Positions 1-6,800 of a DNA stretch of 17,813 bases are shown in pieces. The notes under the pieces are model-generated. The model saw only the letters and a program-made list of their open reading frames with translations, made no database searches and was not told the origin of the DNA. The DNA comes from Scenedesmus sp. ARA3 (taxonomy: Eukaryota; Chlorophyta; Chlorophyceae; Sphaeropleales; Scenedesmaceae), in assembly GCA_004335835.1 (NCBI GenBank), contig RWJK01001754.1, forward strand, positions 70,012-87,824, written 5' to 3'. How positions within the stretch are numbered: position 1 is the first letter of the stretch; the number at the start of each line of letters is the position of its first letter. The translations under genes were made by a program, and so were the position numbers.

Positions 1-165
1 TGGGCCTCACCTGTGCAGAACCCTCCCAGTGGGCCTCACCTGTGCAGAACCCTCCCAGTGGGCCTCACCTGTGCAGAACCCTCCCAGTGGGCCTCACCTG
101 TGCAGAACCCTCCCAGTGGGCCTCACCTGTGCAGAACCCTCCCAGTGGGCCTCACCTGTGCAGAA
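1..165 (-). repeat. 29-bp tandem array carrying the gene B exon 5 donor
   Basis: Five complete head-to-tail 29-bp units start at 1, 30, 59, 88 and 117, almost without variation, and a sixth partial unit at 146 is the real exon end. On the minus strand each unit contains TTCTGCACAG followed by GTGAGG, that is, the exon end plus its splice donor. There are no unique spacers, so it is not a CRISPR array. It may continue past the left edge. Confidence 0.95.
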
Positions 166-849
166 GCCTCCTAGTCCGAGCAGCCCCGCCGAGGTGCAGT
201 TGGGGCGGTCCAGCTTGCAGGCCAGGTTGGTGCAGGGGTTGCCCAGCGTGGCATCAAGCAGCGGGTTGGGCATAATATTTGTGCCAAAGCACATCATTGT
301 AAGCACGTCTTTGCCCATGCCATTCAGCGCACAGCTTGAGGTGGCACAGAGGCCACCAGCGCAGATGGCTCCGGGAGAGCAAGCACCCTCCTGCACTGTG
401 GTAGTTGTTGTAGTAGTTGTTGTTGTGGTGGTTGGTGTTGCCGGCGTGGCCTCTGCAGCAGGGGTGGCAACAGGCACCTCAGCTGGCATGACAGCTGGCT
501 CTGCTGCTGCTGCAGCGACTGCCTCGGCTGCGCCGGTTGCATCCACTTCTGTAACAACCTCAGTAGCAACAGCGCCCTGGCCAGAGACCACTGTGGCCTG
601 CACTTCTTCAACATTCTCCATAGGGACCATCGCAGGCATCCCAGCAGCAGCAGTGGCATTCTGCTCTGCCGACTCCATCTTGTCAACTGCTGCTGGTGCA
701 TCAATCGGCTGGGGGGCCTTAGCTGGTGAGCTGGCGCAGTCCAGTGTTGCCCAGACCAGCTGCAGACGCTGCAGTGCCCCATAGCCGGACTCATCTGTGT
801 AGGCTTTCATGTAAGCCAGGAAGCCTCCCTCAGGGCCTGGCGAGCTCGC
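156..849 (-). CDS. Gene B exon 5: end of lectin domain, Thr/Ala linker, Cys-rich domain
   Basis: It begins after an ACTGCAG acceptor with ASSPGPEGGF and closes the lectin domain with LQRLQLVW. A Met/Glu/Val/Ala/Thr-rich linker follows, with about 12 consecutive Thr. The Cys-rich part contains CAGGLCATSSC, GMGKDV, MMCFGTN and CTNLACKLDRPNC. It ends in phase 1 at FCTG, exactly as exon 4 of gene A and exon 3 of gene C do. Confidence 0.8.
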
Positions 850-1209
850 CTGCAGTGTTATGTTATGTAACATAAAATAACGTTATGAGTTGCAGGCAGC
901 ACACATTGGAGCGGCACAAACAGCATAATGCGCACGCACATGTCTAGACGGGGCCCCTGCCACCATGGCTGCTTGAACGTCAGACGTTGAGATGTGGATC
1001 TCCTGCTCTACACTTGCTCTAGTAACGTAATCGCTTGCAGCGTGCCTGGGGTGGTGCTGTCACCGAAGGCCGGGGTTCTAGGTTTTAAGGAATGGGGAAT
1101 CTAGGGTTTAGGGTTTCTTTGTTACCTGCAGCGTGCCTGGCGTGGCGCTGTTGCCAATGGCCAGCACCTTGCGCGCGTTGGTGGTCAGGGACAGGAAGGT
1201 GATGCAGCT

Positions 1210-1265
<56 letters not shown>

Positions 1266-2827
1266 GCAGCGGCAAGCGAGCGCATTTCAGGCAGCAGCAG
1301 GGCGGGCACTGCGGCGGCTTTGGGACCGCAATTGCGCTGCTGCAGATGTATAACTCCACTGGCAGTATGCACCAGAAGTTTGCCTTTGCCTTCCTCGCAT
1401 GCCTCCTAGTAGCGCAGCTGTGCTGTTGCTGCAGCAGCTCCTGTGGTACAGCTGCAGGAGCCAACACAGACAGCAGCTGCTGCTCTGCACGGCCGGACCC
1501 ATCTGCTGTACTTGGTCGGGATGCGGTGAAGCAGCTTCTTGGGCTGCTGCTGACCCCACACACTGCGTGCTGCTACACTGCACTGCAACTGTGCCCTGCC
1601 TCACCCCTGCTGTACTTGATGACTGCATCATTGAGCAGCTGCTTGGGCTGCTGCCAACCACACTCTAGTTGCATGTGCTGCTGCTGAGCTGCAGTGCAGT
1701 GCTGTCTTTCACACAAAACACGCACCTGCTGTATTTGATGACTGCATCAATGAGCAGATTGTTGGGCTGCAGGCTGACCACACACTTCCTGTGCTGCTGC
1801 TAGCCGTACCAGCTGTATTGGTTGCTGCACTGCACTGCACGTCGCCCTGCCTCACCTGCTGTACTTGATGACTGCATCATTGAGTAGCTCCTTGGGCTGC
1901 TGCTGACCACACACACCGCAATCTGCTGCACTGCACTGCTTTTCGCGCACCTGCTGTACTTGATCACGGCATCGTTGAGCAGCTCCTTGGGCTGCAGGCT
2001 GAGCTCGGCAGTGGCCTGGCCCACACGGTCGGTGCCCAGCAGCCGCGCTGAGTCACCCTGCGGGCATATACATGCGGCATAGGAAAGAGATATATGGCAG
2101 CAGCTTGCAAGGAGTAAAGGACAGGGCGCTGCGCCTGCTTGTTCGGCTGAGTCAGCCGAGGCATTGCTGCATGCTGAAGCTGCAGCACGTGCAGCAACTG
2201 CTGCTTGCTACAATGTGTGCTGCTGCTGAGCAAGCCAGCTCCACAGAACCACTAGCAGCAGCAGCAGCAGCAGCAGCAGCAGGGCCAGCCGCACCTGGTT
2301 GCCATACGTGACCTTCAGGCCTGTCAGGCAGCCTGACTCCTTGTTGTAGTACAGGTTGATCTTTGAGATGCCGCCATGCTTGCGCCAGCCGTTCTCAGTG
2401 CTGTACATTGCAAAGGCTGATTTCCAGGGCACGCCAAAGAAAGGGCTGGCAGTTGTCCTGCAAGCCAGCGCGCCTGCAGCAGCAACGATTGCAGCAACCA
2501 GCAGTGGAGAGTGGGTGGAAGGTTGCTGCAGGCGCATGTCTCTGCTGCTGATGGTAACACCCTGCAGTGGGGTTGTTATGGGTGCTAGAACATCTGCTAT
2601 AGCTGCTTTCGTAGGTGCATGATGCCTGCTTTCATGCTGCAGATGGCTGTGTCGTCATGTGCAAGGCATACAACCATTGTACTGCCGTGGCTGCAACTTG
2701 GATATTGCACCCCATGTGTGCAGCATGCTACATATTCGAACTCGCTCAGGTTGTACGCTGACAACCCACATGGTGCTGCTGCTAGCGCCAACAGTGCGAT
2801 CGTCGCCAGGCACTGCCTGACAGCCAT
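156..2827 (-). CDS. Gene B: secreted jacalin-like lectin / Cys-rich protein, 5' part (continues off the left edge)
   Basis: Spliced gene read on the minus strand, five exons: 2827-2770, 2473-2295, 2057-1951, 1207-1126 and 849-156. Phases agree throughout (58, 179, 107, 82 and 694 nt; 373 codons plus one base). Residues 1 to about 20 form a signal peptide beginning MAVRQC. Residues about 25-175 match the jacalin-like lectin order of motifs: FFGVPW, ISKINLYY, GLKVTYGNQ, a DAVIKYS strand, FLSLTTN, GGFLAYMKA and a closing LQLVW. A Glu/Ala/Thr linker with about 12 consecutive Thr follows, then a Cys-rich domain with CFGTN, NPCTNLACKLDRPNC and a final FCTG. The last donor seen is GTGAGG at 155-151, inside a tandem array, so the 3' half lies outside the window. 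The start ATG has G at -3 and G at +4. Lectin assignment rests on motif order only; sugar specificity is unknown. The intron 1 donor (GTGGGT) is the least certain junction. Confidence 0.72.
1031..1160 (-). repeat. Duplicated end of gene B exon 4
   Basis: The segment at 1031-1068 repeats 1121-1160 with changes. Both read, on the minus strand, as ...CAGGCACGCTGCA.... The outer copy has lost the GT donor (it reads CTGCAAGCG). It lies within intron 4, between exons 4 and 5. Confidence 0.75.
1101..1116 (+). repeat. Short telomere-like TTTAGGG repeat in intron 4 of gene B
   Basis: The plus strand reads CTAGGGTTTAGGGTTT, about two units of the plant/green-algal telomere repeat. It is too short to be a telomere. 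It may be a telo-box or chance. Confidence 0.5.
1126..1207 (-). CDS. Gene B exon 4: lectin strand CITFLSLTTN
   Basis: It starts directly after an 18-unit CTG tract (sense strand) that ends in CTGCAG, and ends at a GTAACA donor after PGTLQ, phase 2 to 0. It encodes the strand homologous to the jacalin SLTFKTNKG motif. In genes A and C the same region is continuous with the following exon, so the intron after LQ is specific to gene B. Confidence 0.72.
1211..1264 (-). repeat. (CTG)18 tract before gene B exon 4
   Basis: Eighteen uninterrupted CAG units on the plus strand, CTG in the sense of gene B. It runs directly into the CTGCAG acceptor of exon 4 and would serve as its pyrimidine-rich tract. 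It is intronic, so the poly-Gln frame on the plus strand is not a protein. Confidence 0.9.
1497..2006 (-). repeat. Five copies of the 3' half of gene B exon 3
   Basis: Copies lie near 1948-2006 (the exon itself), 1853-1915, 1726-1790, 1604-1665 and 1497-1560, spaced about 95-128 bp. The minus-strand peptides are PKELLNDAVIKYS (twice), PNNLLIDAVIKYS, PKQLLNDAVIKYS and PKKLLHRIPTKYS. Donors in order are GTGCGC, GTGAGG, GTGCGT, a shifted GGGTGAGG, and none. Each is preceded by an AG that could act as acceptor. Confidence 0.9.
1951..2057 (-). CDS. Gene B exon 3: central strands of the lectin domain
   Basis: It runs from a CCCGCAG acceptor to a GTGCGC donor, phase 0 to 2. It encodes a segment ending PKELLNDAVIKYS that aligns with KDEYVVKAQYKFG of gene A and AGEVFDYVEYKAD of gene C, the counterpart of the jacalin EYLTSVSGYY strand. 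Four further partial copies of this exon lie just downstream in the intron. Confidence 0.72.
2256..2282 (-). repeat. (CTG)9 tract in gene B intron 2
   Basis: Nine CAG units on the plus strand, CTG in the gene sense, a short way inside the donor of exon 2. This is the one long tract in gene B that sits near a 5' rather than a 3' splice site. Confidence 0.85.
2295..2473 (-). CDS. Gene B exon 2: first half of jacalin-like domain
   Basis: It begins after a CTGCTGCAG acceptor and ends after YGNQ at a GTGCGG donor, phase 1 to 0. It carries FFGVPW, KHGGISKINLYY and GCLTGLKVTYG, the first strands of a jacalin-type fold. Gene A has an intron inside this region and gene C has none, so intron positions differ between the paralogs. 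Confidence 0.75.
2770..2827 (-). CDS. Gene B exon 1: signal peptide
   Basis: Start codon at 2827-2825. The exon encodes a basic residue and then a hydrophobic run (LATIALLALAAAP), a typical signal peptide. It ends in phase 1 at a GTGGGT donor. Genes A and C also have a short phase-1 first exon encoding only the signal peptide (61 nt in each), which supports this end. Confidence 0.65.
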
Positions 2828-4281
2828 GACTCCCGCCTGCACACAAACAGAGCCAGGTGTATCAAAAAATGTTTCTACTTATGCAGTGAATTGACTGTCA
2901 CATGCTCAGCAATCAAAGCGGAACCAGGAATCAGCAGACCAGACGAGAAGTAGTTGTGCCGAGAGCTTTGCTAGCAGTGCACGGACAGCATGCAGGCTGC
3001 CTTCAGTCATGTAAACACGTTTAAGCTTACTGTTGCGGCAGCCCAATCAGCTCCTCGTCAGCCCGTTCCTCAGAGCACTGCTGACTCGAATGTTGTAGCT
3101 GCTTTTACGGATCACTTGCGCCAGGTACTCAGGATTCAACACAATATTATCGAACAAAACGCTCGATCAACACAGCAGATGCAGGGTAGCCAGTGGCACG
3201 GCATGCTGCTGAAGGTGTCACGACGGTCAACCGTAACCGACACGACCTGCCCAGACCCCTGAGAGCTCTGACCTGTGATCACCTCGAGCAGTGCACGTCT
3301 CATGACCAGCTACAATTTCGTGAAACTGCATTCTTCTGTTGAATTACAGTTACCCAGCCTTTTATTGCGACTTTTTGGCCTTCTCAACTGTACAATTGTA
3401 CAATACTTGCAAGTATTGGTAATTGGCTGCTGCAGTAGTGTGACGTTAACGTCACCAACGTCGGGCATGGCCGTCCATGCAGTGCAGCAGCCGCAGAGCA
3501 CAACCTGCCATGTCAGCGACAACAACTGTAATGCTGAAATACATATGATTTTGTTTAGATATTTGAAAAGGCAGTCGAGAAGCGCTACAGCTGGACACAA
3601 AGATGGTATGCTGAATGAAAGCTCCATCATGCACCACCTCAGATTCTACCGGCCATGATGACAGTTACCCTACCGCTGGTGGTGCGACACCAGACTACAG
3701 CTAGCACAAATCATTCCGTGGCAGAAATAACCACGCTCTAACACACAACACATGTCTACAACATTTTTCAAATGCCGGATGCTGCCGCAGCCCCCCTGGG
3801 GGGTTGGCCAACATGCGCATATGCTATTGAGGTACCAATGCCCTGTCACCCAACTGTTGGTGGGGCTGGGCCCTGCACTGGGCAGGCAATTCATGCAACA
3901 TACTGCCTTGAATAGCAGTGCCAAAACACATCAACTTAGTCAAATCAAATGCTAGGGTTCCTTGGTTTGAGGAGCCCCACATGCATCAGGGCAGTGCCAC
4001 TGGCCCGGGGTCAGCTTCACCAGCATCCCCTGCAGCTGCATCCAGCGCATGCACCAAAACACCAACCACAGCATCACAAGCAGCCTGCTGCTGCTCCAGC
4101 ATTACTGTCAGGAAGCCTGCTGCTGCTGCTGCTCAGGGGTTGCAAACCAGCCAGCAGTCCTCCTGCCTGCTCTCCTGCTGCTGTCGAGGGTAGAATGTGG
4201 CCGGGAACTTCTTGAACTCCTGCTGCTGCTGCCCACAGTTGGACACGGCCAGCATCGCGCGCCGCATCCTGCTGCTGCTGC
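2828..4281. other. Region between gene A stop and gene B start: A 3' UTR and B promoter
   Basis: I see no convincing gene here. The part near 4100-4281 holds degraded repeats of the gene A last exon. A TGTAA polyadenylation motif, the usual green-algal signal, reads on the minus strand at 3348-3344 and could end the gene A transcript, giving a long 3' UTR; this is weak evidence. The part from about 2828 to 3460 would be the gene B promoter and carries three perfect palindromes at 3389-3455. Short open frames here show no family resemblance. No clear TATA box was found. Confidence 0.55.
3389..3455. promoter_or_regulatory. Cluster of three perfect palindromes upstream of gene B
   Basis: TGTACAATTGTACA (3389-3402), CAATACTTGCAAGTATTG (3401-3418) and GTGACGTTAACGTCAC (3440-3455) are each perfectly self-complementary. 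The last holds two TGACGT half-sites, the core recognised by bZIP factors. They lie 560-630 bp upstream of the gene B start and may be transcription-factor sites. Confidence 0.6.
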
Positions 4282-4300
4282 TCAGGGGTTGAAGATCGCC
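4118..4300 (-). repeat. Degraded repeats of the gene A terminal exon end
   Basis: The stop-containing end of exon 12 (4270-4300, CAACCCCTGAGCAGCAGC in sense) recurs at 4118-4150. Between them, 4200-4236 reads QQQEFKKFPATF in sense, a diverged form of TQQEFLAIF. All lie in the putative 3' UTR. Confidence 0.65.
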
Positions 4301-5013
4301 AGGAACTCCTGCTGCGTGGCCTTATCGAGCTTAGCCCAATCCTTAGGGTCCATGAAAGCAGTCTGGGGGCCAGCCACCAGCCCCTGAGGCAGCTTGCTGG
4401 CACCCTCACCGTCAGCATCCAGGGCCATTTCAAAATCTGTTACATCTGTTATGTGAGCTGACTCAGCTTTTGGGGTGCCTGCAGTGACCTCCTGGCTGCC
4501 TGGCTTGGCTGGTGCAGTGCCGAGTGCTGCGCCCGGAGGGGCCTCTGTTACCACAGGCTCGCCAGTGGGTGGGGCTGCTGCTGCTGCTGGTACTGCAGCA
4601 GCAGGTACAGGCGTTGGTGCGGCAGTGACTGTCGTGGTAGCTGCTGCAGCATCAGCTGCGGCTGCTGTCGCTGCTGTGTCTGCTGAGACAGTGGTAGTGG
4701 CTGCTGCTGCAGCAGGTGCAGGTGTGGTTGTAGTAGTGGTCACAACAGTGGTGGTGGTGGCGGCCGGCCCGCGTGCTGGTGCTGCTGCTGCTGGTGCCAT
4801 GCTGACAGACACCTGCTCGCTGACGCCTGCCCTGCCCTTAACATTGGACAGCATGTTCTGCACTGTCTTCATAAAGTTGGGGGTGGCGATCTGATCCAGT
4901 GTAACCTCGGGCAGGGTGACGCTGATGCTGGGGCTGCCGCTGCTGCTGCTGCTGGGCACCAGCAGGGAAGGCACGAAGGTCAGGTTGGGCAGCAGGCTGG
5001 TTACCTTGGGCAC
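4282..5013 (-). CDS. Gene A exon 12: last repeat, Thr/Ala/Pro tail and stop
   Basis: It starts with VPKVTSLLPNLTFVPSLLVP and SISVTLPEVTLDQIATPNF, which resembles the end of exon 8. A long Ala/Thr/Val/Pro-rich stretch follows (TTTTVVTTTTTT-like runs), then an acidic/amphipathic tail with MDPKDWAKLDKATQQEFLA ending FNP and TGA at 4284-4282. A degraded copy of the end, including the stop, lies at 4118-4150. Confidence 0.82.
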   Translation of the reverse strand: MPKVTSLLPNLTFVPSLLVPSSSSSGSPSISVTLPEVTLDQIATPNFMKTVQNMLSNVKGRAGVSEQVSVSMAPAAAAPARGPAATTTTVVTTTTTTPAPAAAAATTTVSADTAATAAAADAAAATTTVTAAPTPVPAAAVPAAAAAPPTGEPVVTEAPPGAALGTAPAKPGSQEVTAGTPKAESAHITDVTDFEMALDADGEGASKLPQGLVAGPQTAFMDPKDWAKLDKATQQEFLAIFNP

Positions 5014-6762
5014 CTGGCGGCAGCAGCAGCAGCAGCAGTGTACATGAGGTGGGGCTTAAGAGGTGCTTCAAACCAGGACTACTGCACTCTCATTGCTGCG
5101 GCTGGTTTGACCTGCTGGGATCACAGTAGTTGCCGTCTTTCAGTTAAACAAAAGGCCACCTGGTCACCAGTGTAACGATGACAGTAACGTGGTGACATAA
5201 ACACTGGCAGCACTAGCAACAGCAGCCGCCACTCACCATACTGTCAGGCACAACCACTGTAGGTAGATCTTGCATCTCCTTCGCCCCAGCATTGAAGTAC
5301 AGTGTGCTAATATTTATTCACCACCAGCAGCGCTGGCCGGCTTGGCAGCTGCGGCAGCAGCGCCTTCAACGCCACCTCGTCCACATCAGCACAGCATGCT
5401 GTCACCAGCACTCACCATGCCGCCAGGCACAACTAAAGTGACAGCGGCAGATATGGTACCACAGACAGCGATAACACTACAAACAGCACCCGCCACTCAC
5501 CATACTGTCGGGCACAACCACTGTAGGTAGATCTTGCATCTCCTTGGCCTCAGCGTTGAAGTAGGGTGTGCTCATGTTCACCACCAGCAGCGCCGGCAGG
5601 CTGGGCAGCTGCGGCAGCAGCGCCTTCAGCGCCACCTCGTCCACATCCTGCACTGTTAGCTGCGGCAGAGGGACTTTCTGCACGATGCCTGCGATCCACT
5701 GTGCCATCACGTTTGGCACCTCGAAGGAGATCTCCATGCCATCAGGTGCGGCAATTTGGGGGTTGGTTGTGACGAGCTTGGTGAAGGCAGAGAGGTCAAA
5801 GTCGAAGGGCCGGGACAGGTGCTTGGCCTAACACAGTGACAGGGGGAATGGCGGCAGCAGCAGCACGGCACAGGATGGAGCACAGCACAGTTGGTTGGTT
5901 GTGACGAGCTTGGTGAAGGCGGAAATGTTGAAATCAAAGGGCAGCGCATGGATGTCAGCCTAGGGCAGCAGAGCACAGCATTGCACTTCATGTACACGAC
6001 ATCGCCACCGCAGTGGCTGCTGTCAGCAGTGATGTCAGATATTTGCTGCGGTTGCCTGCACCTGCACATTCAAAAGGTGGCTTTAAGCGCATCTATCGCG
6101 CCTGTGCGTGCCTTACCTTCCACTGGTACATCAGCTGGGCCACTGGCTGACATCAGCCGCAATGTCAACAGTGTGCTGTCAATGCCTAATCTAGATCTAA
6201 GTGCATTTACCTATGCGGGTGCTCACCTTCCACTGGTCGATGAGCTTGGGCCACTGGCTGATGTCAGCAGCAATGTCAGGCATGCTGCTCATGGCAGCAG
6301 TAATCCTAGTCAGGTTGGGCTTGGGCAGGCCTGGCAGGTTGGGCAGCTGCATCTGCGGCATCTGGGGCAGGTTGATGTCTGGAATTTTAATGGAAGGCAG
6401 GCTGAAGTTCATACTGGCCGGCATGGTGTACTGCAGCGTGGGCATCCTCCATGTCATGTTGCTCAGCTGCATTGCCATCTTCTCGAGGTCGATGTTGAAC
6501 CATTTCGGCGGCGCAGCGCCGACCTCGATCGCAATTTCCTCGATCTTCGGAATCGTGATGTTGCGCAGGCTGAGCAGCGGCAGCCGCGGAGTGCCGAGCG
6601 GCATGATCGGCGCGGTCACGAAGGCGGGAAGTGACGTCAGCTTGCCGCGCGGGAAGATTGACTCCAGCGCTTTGATGACGTCAGCATCGTTAGGGATGGC
6701 TGCCACGTGTACTGGGAAGGGCTTGGGCAGGCGCAGCAGCGGCATGCTGATGTTGGGCACCT

Positions 6763-6800
<38 letters not shown>

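Noticed and set aside
1..165. CRISPR array
   Set aside because: The 29-bp units are directly head to tail with no spacers, and the organism is eukaryotic.
29..784. Plus-strand frame with poly-Val and repeated Cys/Pro segment
   Set aside because: Antisense of gene B exon 5 (Thr run) and of the 29-bp array. The minus-strand reading has lectin and Cys-rich motifs and matching splice phases.
1101..1116. Interstitial telomere
   Set aside because: Only about two TTTAGGG units; too short to claim telomere origin.
1133..1687. Plus-strand frame with a long poly-Gln run
   Set aside because: It is antisense to gene B exon 4 and to the intronic CTG tract; the glutamines come from the CAG microsatellite.
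3275..3658. Plus-strand frame of 127 codons between genes A and B
   Set aside because: Composition is unlike the coding exons, no recognisable domain, and the region has lower GC typical of intergenic DNA here.
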